In this document: positions 24,479 through 32,793 of the stretch, piece by piece
How the letters are laid out: the number at the start of each line of letters is the position of its first letter
How positions within the stretch are numbered: position 1 is the stretch's first letter
NCBI GenBank assembly: GCA_902616615.1
Contig: CACMTN010000015.1
Location: 1-35,313, forward strand
Length of the DNA stretch: 35,313 nucleotides
Direction: 5' to 3'
Source: an uncultured SAR116 cluster alpha proteobacterium
GTDB taxonomy: Bacteria; Pseudomonadota; Alphaproteobacteria; Puniceispirillales; Marisalimonadaceae
Program-made: the position numbers and the translations under genes
The notes under the pieces: generated by a model
The model's input: only the letters and a program-made list of their open reading frames with translations
What the model was told of the DNA's origin: nothing
The model's database searches: none

Positions 24479-25525
24479 CTAATCTGGAATTAGAACTATT
24501 CTTCCATTAACTTTGCCCAATCTTAAATCAGACATTGCTTGATTTGCAGTTTCTAAACCTTGTTTTTTTACAGGTATTAATTTTATTTTGCCGGATTTGA
24601 TGATATTAACAAGTTCTTTTAATTCTCTTAACTCTCCTACGTAAGAACCTCTAAGCGTCATAGATCTCATTGGTACCAATGGCAATGATAGTTTTAGCGA
24701 ACCACCGTACAAACCTACCACAATTACCATTCCACCTTTTTTTACTAATGATAGACCAAAGTCAGTGGTTTCTGGTCTTCCAACAAAGTCTATTGCTGCT
24801 GCTGAACCAATACCAATTTTATTTCTAATTTCAGTCTCTGCATCTGGTGGAAAAGCTTCATTTGCACCAGCTTCAATAGCTTTTTTCCTCTTTTCTGGAT
24901 CATTATCTATTACTAAAATTTTTGCTTTGTGCACTGCAGGAGATAATAAAATACCATTTATACCAACGCCACCTGCACCAATAATAATAATCCAATCATC
25001 TTTTGAAGTTGTAGGAATTTTTTTTAGAGCACTAAATGCAGTTAGACCTGAACATGCGTATGGTGCTGCTTGTGCAGGATCCATATCACCGTAAGAAACT
25101 ATATATTTACTATGAGGTACAATTATGTGATCAGAATAACCTCCATCAAGACGAGCGCCTAAATATTTAGGAGCCTCGCATAATGTTTCATTATTTTCTA
25201 AACAAGCTGCACATTTTCCACAACCTATCCATGGGAATACTATTCCAGAATCACCTATTTTAATATCTTTTACATTCTCACCTAAAGCTACTACAGTTCC
25301 CGTAATCTCATGTCCTGGCGTAAATGGTAATTTTGTTCCTCTATCAGCTAATGTTATTTTTTTTCCACCTCCTAAATCAAAATACCCATCTGCCAAATGA
25401 AGATCACTGTGACAAACACCACAAGCTGTAATCTTTACAAGAACTTCATCTCCTCTAGGTTGTGGGTTTTCATATTCTCTTAATTCTAAAGGTTCACCAA
25501 ACTCAACAACCTGATAACTCTTCAT
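24479..25525 (-). CDS. Zinc-dependent alcohol dehydrogenase upstream of nitrile hydratase
   Basis: A 348-residue MDR enzyme, clearly distinct from the second dehydrogenase of the operon. Catalytic zinc: C38 (GVCHSD), H72/E73 (GHEITG) and C158. Structural zinc: C102, C105, C108, C116. NAD-binding motif IGAGGVGINGILL (182-194). Residues 50-70 contain a GGGKK insertion before the GHE motif. It resembles the group annotated as alcohol dehydrogenases active on longer or substituted alcohols, but the substrate is unknown. It follows the isocitrate-lyase-family gene by 27 bases. Having two dehydrogenases flank the nitrile hydratase is unusual. Confidence 0.9.
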   Translation of the reverse strand: MKSYQVVEFGEPLELREYENPQPRGDEVLVKITACGVCHSDLHLADGYFDLGGGKKITLADRGTKLPFTPGHEITGTVVALGENVKDIKIGDSGIVFPWIGCGKCAACLENNETLCEAPKYLGARLDGGYSDHIIVPHSKYIVSYGDMDPAQAAPYACSGLTAFSALKKIPTTSKDDWIIIIGAGGVGINGILLSPAVHKAKILVIDNDPEKRKKAIEAGANEAFPPDAETEIRNKIGIGSAAAIDFVGRPETTDFGLSLVKKGGMVIVVGLYGGSLKLSLPLVPMRSMTLRGSYVGELRELKELVNIIKSGKIKLIPVKKQGLETANQAMSDLRLGKVNGRIVLIPD

Positions 25526-25552
25526 TAAACAATTCTCCCCATCTAAAAATTA

Positions 25553-26425
25553 TCAACTTCTTTTTGAAGTTTCGTACTTGCTTGATATTTCATAATAATC
25601 ATCAAATCCAATTTTCTGTCTTAAATCACTAAAATCTAGTAATAACCCAGATCTATCTTCATCTTTCATTAGCAAATTTAACGAGTTTGTCATTGCTTTC
25701 ATTGCTGAACTCATAACTGTAAGTGGGTACACAGCAAGTTTATAACCAATTTCTGATAATTCTTTCATGGATAAATTTGGTGTAATACCTCCCTCAACAA
25801 TGTTAGCTATTTTAACACCAGGAATTTCTTTACATATTGTTCTCATTTCTTCTTTGTTTTTTGGAGCCTCAACAAACATGATATCTGCCCCAAGTTCATA
25901 AAATTTTTGTGATCTTAATATTGCCTCACTCAGACCATGAGTGTGATTGGCATCTGTTCTGGCCATAATTAAAATATCATAACCTTCATTTCTCATATCA
26001 GTAGCTGCTCTTATTCTATCAAATGCCTCCTCACGATTTACAACATCCTTTCCTGGAGTGTGACCACAACGCTTTGGCGCTAGTTGATCTTCAATCAATA
26101 TGCCAGCACAACCTGCCTTAGCACATTCTTTCAATGTTCTACGAACGTTCATGGCATTTCCATAACCAGTGTCTCCATCTACTATCATTGGTATGTCAAT
26201 TGCGTTACAAATATTGTTTGCTTGGTCAAAAACTTCTGAGAAGGTCATAAGCCCAAGATCTGGAGATCCTATCCTAGAGGCAGACGCAGCAAAACCTGAC
26301 ATAAAGGTTACATCAAAATTTGCTTGTTGTATTAATTTTGCAGATAAAGCATCAAAACAAGACGGTATTGGAATAAAAGGTTTTTCTTTTAAAATCTTTC
26401 TTAAATTATCAGGCTTACTTATCAT
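25553..26425 (-). CDS. Isocitrate lyase/PEP mutase superfamily enzyme (2-methylisocitrate lyase- or oxaloacetate decarboxylase-like)
   Basis: A 290-residue TIM-barrel enzyme. It carries the Mg-binding DGDTGYG (83-89), E112/D113, and the active-site loop KRCGHTPGK with C120, which marks the C-C lyase branch (methylisocitrate, dimethylmalate lyases) rather than PEP phosphonomutase. IVEGG follows near the C-terminal part of the barrel. The expected chemistry is retro-aldol cleavage or decarboxylation of a 2-substituted dicarboxylate to a 2-oxo acid such as pyruvate; the true substrate cannot be read. Upstream, after 48 bases, is the AceE-like gene, which would use a 2-oxo acid, so the two may act in sequence. 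Confidence 0.88.
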   Translation of the reverse strand: MISKPDNLRKILKEKPFIPIPSCFDALSAKLIQQANFDVTFMSGFAASASRIGSPDLGLMTFSEVFDQANNICNAIDIPMIVDGDTGYGNAMNVRRTLKECAKAGCAGILIEDQLAPKRCGHTPGKDVVNREEAFDRIRAATDMRNEGYDILIMARTDANHTHGLSEAILRSQKFYELGADIMFVEAPKNKEEMRTICKEIPGVKIANIVEGGITPNLSMKELSEIGYKLAVYPLTVMSSAMKAMTNSLNLLMKDEDRSGLLLDFSDLRQKIGFDDYYEISSKYETSKRS

Positions 26426-26473
26426 TTTATTTCTTTATATATAAGTCCTATAAATCTTAATATTAAGAATTAC

Positions 26474-28771
26474 TTAAGCTAAGTCAAAGCCTAGTTTACT
26501 TATGTTACCAGAGTCAATTGTAAACTCTGTCAAAAGTTCTTTTATGTTGCCAGTTTGTCCAAAACGATCAACACCGAGTGGTATTACTTTATGACCAAGT
26601 ACAGAGCCTAACCAAGATAATGTTAGTTGATGACCGTCAATTACCGTCAAAATTTTAGTGTCTCTTGGAATTTCTTTTAATAAAATTTCAACATGAGATT
26701 CAATTGTATTTTGATTTGAAGATAATTGTTTATTTTTCCAATCATCTAACATTCTATCCGAACTCGTAATAGCTAAAACTCCAATATCTCTAAATTTTTC
26801 TCCTAAAATTGTTGTTGCTTCTATTATCTCTGTGGCAATGACACCTTGATAAGCTAGTATAATTTCTGGATTTGATCCAGGTTCCTTCAACCAATATCCT
26901 CCTTTTAAAACTTGATCTTTAAAATCGTTTGTTAATTCTCTATAAGGTTGTTCTATAGATCTTGTACTTAGCCTTATATAAACAGAACCACCATTTTCAT
27001 CCTGCAAATAATTAAAGCTATAATTCAAGATTATTGACAATTCATCTGCAAACGCTGGCTCAAAACTTAAAAGGCCTGGCTGACTAATCCCAGTTAATGG
27101 GGTTCCTATAGATTGATGTGCCCCGCCCTCTGGCGCTAGGGAAACACCAGAGGGAGTTCCTACAATTATAAATCTTGCATCTTGATAACATGCATAATTC
27201 AAAGCATCTAATCCTCTAGCAATGAATGAGTCATATACAGTCCCTATTGGGAACAATCTTTCATTAAATAATTCATGAGAAAGACCAGCAGATCCAAGCA
27301 TTATAAATAAATTCATTTCAGCAATACCAAGCTCTATATGCTGTCCATCTGGAGAAAAAATCCACTTTTGAGCTGATGGTATTTTGCGATCTTTAAATAT
27401 ATCAGAAGTATCTTTTCTACTGAATAATCCTTTTCTATTTATCCAAGATCCAAGATTAGTAGAAACCGATACATCAGGTGATGTGGTTAAAATTCTTTGG
27501 GTAAATTCAGTATTGTTTTTTGCATAAGAGTTTATAATTTTTCCAAACGCACTTTGAGTAGATATTTTATTATCATTTATGAATACAGGTTCATCAATTA
27601 CTACTTTATTTCCACTAAATTTTCTATGACCTGCTTTTTGAAAAGGAAGTTTTTTGATATATTCATGAATGTTTAATTCGCTTTTTTCATCAGAAAAATT
27701 ATTCCATTCCTCACCATCATTAATTTCTAATTTAGATTTAAAATCGTTCATTTGAGCTTTTGTCATAAGACCAGCATGATTATCTTTATGGCCCGCTAAT
27801 GGAGTGCCCCACCCTTTAATTGTGTATGCAATAAATGCAGTAGGTTTATCATCTTTTATATTGTTAAATGCTTCACATAACGTTGAAATACAGTGACCAC
27901 CTAAATTTGACATTAATTCTAAAAAATCAGAATCAGATCTTTTGTTAATTAATTTTGAAACCTCACATTGATCGCCAATATCATCTAAGATTCTTTTTTT
28001 AAAGACTTCACCACCTTCAAATATCAAAGCTGAATATAATTGATTAGGACAATAATCAATCCATTTTTTTAATTTATTTCCACCAGGCTCTTTAAATGCT
28101 TCCTCTTGTAATTTTCCATATTTTAATACCACAAGGTTCCAATCAAATGCTGAAAAAACTGAGCTTAGTCGCTCTGAAAGTCCTTCATGAACAACACCAT
28201 CAAGTGACTGCCGATTATAATCAATTATCCACCAAACATTTCTTAAATCATGTTTCCAACCTTCTTGAAGACACTCATAAACATTACCCTCATCAAGCTC
28301 TGCATCACCAACTAATGCAATCATTCTCCCTAGAGGTTTATTTTTATAAAATTTTTTTCTTGCAACGTAATCCTGAATTAGAGAAATAAAACTTGTCATT
28401 GCGACACCCAAACCTACTGATCCAGTTGAAATGTCAACATCGTCTATATCTTTTGTTCTAGAAGGGTATGATTGTGCGCCACCAAAACCTCTAAAATTTT
28501 GAATTTTTTCTTTAGTTTGCAATCCAGATAAATACTGAATAGCATGAAATACTGGGCTTGCATGAGGTTTAACTGCAACTCTGTCTTCAGGTCTTAAAAT
28601 ACTAAAATACAAAGCTGTCATTATTGAAACTATTGAAGCAGAACTAGCTTGATGACCACCAACTTTAAGTCCATCTTGATTTTCTCTAATGTGATTTGCA
28701 TTATGAATCATCCAACAAGCAAGCCACAACACTTTCTTTTCAATTTTTTTTAAAATATCAACATCATTCAT
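26474..28771 (-). CDS. AceE-like (homodimeric E1) 2-oxo acid dehydrogenase/transketolase-family protein
   Basis: A thiamine diphosphate enzyme of 765 residues. It has GGHQASSASIVSIM (38-51), KPHASPVFHA (68-77), TGSVGLG (116-122) and the ThDP motif GDAELDEG (155-162) through N186, all as in AceE. The C-terminal half contains the transketolase pyrimidine and C-terminal domains (QHIELGIAEMNLF). E. coli AceE is 887 residues and its extra N-terminal part includes the E2-binding segment; that part is missing here. The closest precedent is MdeB-type E1 proteins for 2-oxobutyrate, encoded beside an Lrp-family regulator. No E2 or E3 gene adjoins. It begins the leftward seven-gene run. Confidence 0.85.
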   Translation of the reverse strand: MNDVDILKKIEKKVLWLACWMIHNANHIRENQDGLKVGGHQASSASIVSIMTALYFSILRPEDRVAVKPHASPVFHAIQYLSGLQTKEKIQNFRGFGGAQSYPSRTKDIDDVDISTGSVGLGVAMTSFISLIQDYVARKKFYKNKPLGRMIALVGDAELDEGNVYECLQEGWKHDLRNVWWIIDYNRQSLDGVVHEGLSERLSSVFSAFDWNLVVLKYGKLQEEAFKEPGGNKLKKWIDYCPNQLYSALIFEGGEVFKKRILDDIGDQCEVSKLINKRSDSDFLELMSNLGGHCISTLCEAFNNIKDDKPTAFIAYTIKGWGTPLAGHKDNHAGLMTKAQMNDFKSKLEINDGEEWNNFSDEKSELNIHEYIKKLPFQKAGHRKFSGNKVVIDEPVFINDNKISTQSAFGKIINSYAKNNTEFTQRILTTSPDVSVSTNLGSWINRKGLFSRKDTSDIFKDRKIPSAQKWIFSPDGQHIELGIAEMNLFIMLGSAGLSHELFNERLFPIGTVYDSFIARGLDALNYACYQDARFIIVGTPSGVSLAPEGGAHQSIGTPLTGISQPGLLSFEPAFADELSIILNYSFNYLQDENGGSVYIRLSTRSIEQPYRELTNDFKDQVLKGGYWLKEPGSNPEIILAYQGVIATEIIEATTILGEKFRDIGVLAITSSDRMLDDWKNKQLSSNQNTIESHVEILLKEIPRDTKILTVIDGHQLTLSWLGSVLGHKVIPLGVDRFGQTGNIKELLTEFTIDSGNISKLGFDLA

Positions 28772-28848
28772 TTTTTTACTGTAGCATCTTTCAAATGGAA
28801 TGAATCACTAAATATTATAAAAATACTTCCTGAATTAATATTATCTGC

Positions 28849-28880
28849 TAATATAAATTTATTATTAAAATATTATATTA
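28849..28880. promoter_or_regulatory. Inverted repeat between the AceE-like and Lrp genes
   Basis: TAATATAA (28849-28856) and TTATATTA (28873-28880) are perfect inverted arms 16 bases apart. The element AATATTAT occurs three times in this gap, at 28811, 28837 and 28869. Lrp/AsnC proteins bind AT-rich imperfect dyads, so this is a candidate operator for the divergent genes; AT bias is the alternative explanation. Confidence 0.35.
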
Positions 28881-28893
28881 AAATAGGATTTTT

Positions 28894-29361
28894 TTGAGCA
28901 ATATTGATAAAATAGATCAAAAAATTATTTTTTATCTTCAGCAAAATGGAAAATTAACAAATTTTGAGTTAGCTGAAAAAGTTGGCCTGTCACCCTCTCC
29001 TTGCTTAAGAAGAGTAAAAACCTTAGAGCAAAAAGGTTTAATAGCTGGTTATACAGCTATAATTGATGAAATTGCTTATGGTTATCCGGTAACTGCTTTT
29101 GTATCTGTTAGATTAGAGAATCAAACTGATCAAATTTTAAAGTCATTTGAAAAAGAAGTAATATCTTTAGATGCTGTTATGGATTGTTGGTTAGTAACTG
29201 GAAATAGAGATTATTTATTAAGAGTTGTTGCGACTGACTTAAAAAACTATGAAATATTTATGAGAGAAGAACTCACAAAGGTTAAAGGTATTGCATCAAT
29301 AGAAACAAATTTTGCGCTAGGAAGAGTTAAAACAATAAATACCTTACCTATAAATTATTAA
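28894..29361 (+). CDS. Lrp/AsnC family transcriptional regulator
   Basis: A 155-residue feast/famine regulator with an N-terminal winged helix-turn-helix (about 5-60; recognition region LSPSPCLRRVKTLEQKGLI) and a C-terminal RAM/ligand domain (about 65-150) containing the usual MDCWLVTGNRDYLLRV. The start is TTG at 28894 with AGGA five bases upstream; no ATG lies in frame near it. Such proteins form octamers and sense amino acids or 2-oxo acids. It is divergent from the AceE-like gene across 122 bases, the arrangement of a local regulator controlling that operon; the likely effector is an amino acid or amino-acid-derived metabolite, by inference. Confidence 0.93.
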   Translation: MSNIDKIDQKIIFYLQQNGKLTNFELAEKVGLSPSPCLRRVKTLEQKGLIAGYTAIIDEIAYGYPVTAFVSVRLENQTDQILKSFEKEVISLDAVMDCWLVTGNRDYLLRVVATDLKNYEIFMREELTKVKGIASIETNFALGRVKTINTLPINY

Positions 29362-29381
29362 TAATTTATGTTGTTTGAAAA

Positions 29382-30287
29382 TTGATAAAGAATTTAAAAA
29401 ATATAAATGCTGGAGATTTAAATGTAAGCTACTTTGAGGCAGGTTCAAGAAAAGGTTTACCTGTAATATTTCTGCATGGCTTCCCATACGATATTCACGC
29501 TTACAAAGAAGTAGCCCCGTTATTAATGTCAAGCTGCAGAATAATTATTCCTTACTTAAGAGGGTATGGACACACAATTTTTTTACATAATGATACCTTA
29601 CGTTCAGGTCAACAAGCAGCTCTTGGATTTGACTTGTTAAAACTTATGGACGCACTCAAAATAGATAAAGCAATTTTAGGAGGATATGATTGGGGCGGCA
29701 GGGCAGCTTGCATAGTTGCTGCACTATATCCAAATAGGTGTTTAGGTATAGTTTCCTGCAACGGCTACAATATTCAAGACATAAAAAAGTCGTCAATACC
29801 AGTTAAACCAGAAACTGAACAAAAATTGTGGTATCAATATTTTTTCCATAGTGAAAGGGGACGAAATGGTCTTTTAAATCAACGTCATGATTTTATAAAA
29901 TTTATTTGGAAAACATGGTCACCAACCTGGAATGTTAATAATAATTTATATAATTTAAGTGCTAATGCTTTTGAGAATCCTGATTTTGTAGAAGTAGTCA
30001 TTCATAGTTACCGGCATCGATTTGGGCTAGTATGTGGAGACAAAAGGTTTGAAAAATTGGAAAAGAAATTATCTAACCAGCCTGTTATTTCTGCTCCTGC
30101 CATAACAATTGACGGTGATAATGACGGCGTGACCGCATTATCTGATATTGCAAAAATTAAACAAAAATTTTCAAATCATCTCAAACATGAAATTCTTCCA
30201 AATATTGGCCATAATGTACCTCAGGAGGACCCTAAAAATTTTTCCAAAGCCATTTTACACATAATAAAAATTCACAAAAATTTATAA
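29382..30287 (+). CDS. Alpha/beta hydrolase with aspartate nucleophile (epoxide hydrolase/haloalkane dehalogenase-like)
   Basis: A 301-residue alpha/beta hydrolase. The nucleophile elbow reads GGYDWGG, so D103 replaces serine, as in epoxide hydrolases, haloalkane dehalogenases and fluoroacetate dehalogenases. The oxyanion motif HGFPYD and the base in NIGHNVPQEDP are present, and a Trp-rich cap (KTWSPTWN) occupies the middle. The only usable start is TTG at 29382, because an in-frame TGA sits at 29376-29378; a weak GAAA precedes it. It is 20 bases downstream of the Lrp gene and probably co-transcribed. Whether it opens epoxides or removes halogens cannot be told. Confidence 0.85.
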   Translation: MIKNLKNINAGDLNVSYFEAGSRKGLPVIFLHGFPYDIHAYKEVAPLLMSSCRIIIPYLRGYGHTIFLHNDTLRSGQQAALGFDLLKLMDALKIDKAILGGYDWGGRAACIVAALYPNRCLGIVSCNGYNIQDIKKSSIPVKPETEQKLWYQYFFHSERGRNGLLNQRHDFIKFIWKTWSPTWNVNNNLYNLSANAFENPDFVEVVIHSYRHRFGLVCGDKRFEKLEKKLSNQPVISAPAITIDGDNDGVTALSDIAKIKQKFSNHLKHEILPNIGHNVPQEDPKNFSKAILHIIKIHKNL

Positions 30288-31490
30288 ATTTGCAATCTTT
30301 GTGGGTATTCCAAATTCTTTTCTACATATTATAGCCAAACGTTTAATGCCCTCATCAATTTCTTTAATTGAAGGATTACCAAAGCAAAGTCTCATTTTAT
30401 GTCTACCACTTTTGTTAATTGACCATTCATTTCCTGGATTTATAGCCACACCATCTTTTAATGCCAATTCGTAAAGACGAGATGTATCTACTTTTTTATG
30501 CATATCAACCCAAACAAAAATTCCACCATCAGGTTTTTTATATTCAGCAGAAGAACCAAAATATTTGTCCAAAGCATTGCAAATAGCTTCTGATTTTTTT
30601 TGCAATTTATTTTTTATTGTTTTGACATGTGAATTAAAATTTTCTTTACAAAACTCTGCCAGTGCCATTTGTTCTAATGATCCGCTACCTGCATCAGTTT
30701 TATAAGGTAATATTCTTGATAAAACTTCCCAATTGGCAATTAAATAACCTACTCTAAGTGCAGGTGCAATTGATTTAGAAAAAGATCCACAATAAGTTAC
30801 ATATCCTTCTTTATCAAATGACTTTATCGCAGGGGGTCTTTCTTTTTCAAAAAGAAGATCTGCGTAACAATCATCTTCAAAAATTGGTATTTGATATTTT
30901 TTTGATAATTTTATTAGTTGCTTCCTTTTAGCAACAGACATTACTGTTCCAGTAGGGTTTTGAATTGTTGGGATCGTGTAAATATATCTTGGGATTATTT
31001 CTTTTTTCTGAAGATCATTTAACTCTTGCTCTAGGATTTTTAAATTCATTCCGTCTTTTTCTAGAGGTATTCCGACCATATTTACACCAAGTCTTCTCAA
31101 CCTTGAAATAGTTCCTCCATAATTTTCCTCTTCAATTATTACTGTATCTCCTTTTCTAAGAAATGTCTGGTTTACAAGATCTAAAGCTTGCAATGAACCA
31201 GAAAGAACTAATATCTCTCTTTCGGAACAATTAATTTTTGAACTAATTTTTAATTGATTTGATATAAATTTTCTTAATGGTAAAAAGCCCTGAGGACCAC
31301 TTTCTAGTCCATATTTCGCTAATGTTTTTCCCTCTTTTAATATTATTTTATTGAGAGAGTCCTGTATGGGTTGCACAGGGATACTATCACTATCAATATG
31401 CCCTCCTACAAAATTGTATTTTGGAAAACCTTTCCATTCCACTGCTGGTTTTAGAGCGTCTAAATGTAAAAAATTATTAATGTTAAACAT
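30282..31490 (-). CDS. PLP-dependent aminotransferase, MocR/LysN type (fold type I)
   Basis: A 402-residue class I/II aminotransferase with no fused DNA-binding domain. The PLP lysine is K239 in GSFSKSIAPALRVGY; N178 (NPTG), D207 and Y209 (EDDCYADL) and R367 (MRLCFGNP) complete the cofactor and substrate-carboxylate sites. The sequence type is that of 2-aminoadipate aminotransferases and the catalytic halves of MocR regulators, which act on aromatic, branched or longer-chain amino acids. Divergent from the 122-residue unknown; the gap carries a 10-base inverted repeat. Its 3' end overlaps the preceding hydrolase gene by six bases. Confidence 0.9.
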   Translation of the reverse strand: MFNINNFLHLDALKPAVEWKGFPKYNFVGGHIDSDSIPVQPIQDSLNKIILKEGKTLAKYGLESGPQGFLPLRKFISNQLKISSKINCSEREILVLSGSLQALDLVNQTFLRKGDTVIIEEENYGGTISRLRRLGVNMVGIPLEKDGMNLKILEQELNDLQKKEIIPRYIYTIPTIQNPTGTVMSVAKRKQLIKLSKKYQIPIFEDDCYADLLFEKERPPAIKSFDKEGYVTYCGSFSKSIAPALRVGYLIANWEVLSRILPYKTDAGSGSLEQMALAEFCKENFNSHVKTIKNKLQKKSEAICNALDKYFGSSAEYKKPDGGIFVWVDMHKKVDTSRLYELALKDGVAINPGNEWSINKSGRHKMRLCFGNPSIKEIDEGIKRLAIICRKEFGIPTKIANL

Positions 31491-31530
31491 TTCTCTTCCT
31501 ATATTATAAACTTATACCAAAGATTCCTTT

Positions 31531-31562
31531 TGTAAAATATTTATAAAGATTTATATTTTACA
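31531..31562. promoter_or_regulatory. 10-base inverted repeat between aminotransferase and unknown gene
   Basis: TGTAAAATAT (31531-31540) and ATATTTTACA (31553-31562) are perfectly complementary, with a 12-base spacer. The dyad lies in the middle of the 91-base divergent gap, 19 bases before the rightward ATG. The length and the matched G/C positions make it the strongest inverted repeat I found. It fits an operator controlling both genes, or a leader hairpin in the rightward transcript. Confidence 0.4.
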
Positions 31563-31581
31563 TAATGGAAAGAATATAGTT

Positions 31582-31950
31582 ATGCTATCAATCGAAAATT
31601 GGATAAACAACATAAATTCCAATAAAAGATTAATTGAAAATGGTCGTTGGTTAAATATCACTTTCACATTTGGTATTGGAGAAAAAGATTATTTATTTGA
31701 GATCCTAAGTGGAAATGTGTTGTCTATAAATGAAAGAGAAATTTTAACACAAAGTGGAACTTTTAAAATTTATGGTCAAAAGGATAGTTGGAATAAACAT
31801 TGGTTAAAAGTACCTCCTAGAGATTATCATGATATCTTTGCTATGCTTGCAAAAAAAATTATATATATAGATGGAGATCTAACCCCATTTATACAAAACC
31901 TTCAATATTTTAAAGATCTAATAGCTTCTAATAGGGATATGCATGACTGA
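31582..31950 (+). CDS. Conserved-looking small protein, possibly SCP2-like
   Basis: Not firmly recognised. A 122-residue soluble protein with no signal or membrane segment. The C-terminal part, WLKVPPRDYHDIFAMLAK followed by IDGDLTPFIQNLQYFKDLI, recalls the sterol carrier protein 2-like fold of small ligand-binding proteins, but the match is weak. A ribosome-binding site GGAAAG lies nine bases before the ATG. The 3' end overlaps the next gene, an alpha/beta hydrolase, by eight bases, so the two are probably translated together and act on the same ligand. Confidence 0.6.
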   Translation: MLSIENWINNINSNKRLIENGRWLNITFTFGIGEKDYLFEILSGNVLSINEREILTQSGTFKIYGQKDSWNKHWLKVPPRDYHDIFAMLAKKIIYIDGDLTPFIQNLQYFKDLIASNRDMHD

Positions 31951-32791
31951 TTTGTACTTTGAGGATATTATTGGCAGATATTTTAATTTAAATTTAAAAA
32001 AGGACAATTATAGAATTTATGTTGAGGAAGCAGGACAGGGGACACCTCTATTATGTCTGCATACAGCCGGGTCTGATGGAAGACAATTTCGACATATTTT
32101 AAATGATAAAAGAATTACAAATAATTATAGAGTAATTGTTTTTGATTTGCCTTGGCATGGGAAATCCAACCCACCAGAAGGTTATGAATTGAAAGACTAT
32201 AAACTAACTACAAATCTTTACAAAGAAATAATAATGTCTTTTTGTAAGCAATATAAATTAATTGATCCAGTTATAATGGGTTGCTCCATGGGTGGAAGAG
32301 TAGTCTTACATCTTGCCCTAGAACATTGTGATTACTTTAGAGCTGTGATTGCACTTGAAGGTTCTGACAAACTTGAACCTTATTATGATCTAGATTGGCT
32401 GCACAGACCAGATGTTCATGGTGGTTTAGTTCAAGCGGCATTTGTTTCCTCACAAATAGCACCTCAGAGTCCAAATAATTTTAAACATGAAACTTTATGG
32501 CATTATATGCAAGGAGGGCCCGGCGTTTTCAAAGGAGATCTCTATTTTTATTGGCATGACGGAGACTTTGATGACCGTTCAAATTTAATTGATACTTCAA
32601 AATGTCCAGTATATCTTTTATCAGGTGAATATGATTGTTCTTGTACACCTGAGCGGACACTAGAAACAGCAAAAAGAATTAAGGGATCTAAAGCAATTAT
32701 AATACCAGGAATAGGTCATTTTCCTATGTCAGAAAATCCAGATTTATTTAAAACTTATATATATCCAATATTAGATGAAATTATAAAATAA
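31943..32791 (+). CDS. Alpha/beta hydrolase
   Basis: A 282-residue alpha/beta hydrolase with intact serine triad: S115 in GCSMGG, D231 in SGEYDCSC, and H259 in GIGHFPMSENP. The oxyanion segment is LHTAGSDGRQFRH and strand 3 ends in FDLPWHGKSNPP, typical of the C-C and ester hydrolase group. The central cap includes HYMQGGPGVFKGDLYFYWHDGDF. AGGGAT stands five bases before the ATG. Translation overlaps the preceding small gene by eight bases. The substrate is unknown. Its stop is two bases from the SDR stop on the other strand. Confidence 0.88.
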   Translation: MTDLYFEDIIGRYFNLNLKKDNYRIYVEEAGQGTPLLCLHTAGSDGRQFRHILNDKRITNNYRVIVFDLPWHGKSNPPEGYELKDYKLTTNLYKEIIMSFCKQYKLIDPVIMGCSMGGRVVLHLALEHCDYFRAVIALEGSDKLEPYYDLDWLHRPDVHGGLVQAAFVSSQIAPQSPNNFKHETLWHYMQGGPGVFKGDLYFYWHDGDFDDRSNLIDTSKCPVYLLSGEYDCSCTPERTLETAKRIKGSKAIIIPGIGHFPMSENPDLFKTYIYPILDEIIK

Positions 32792-32793
32792 AC

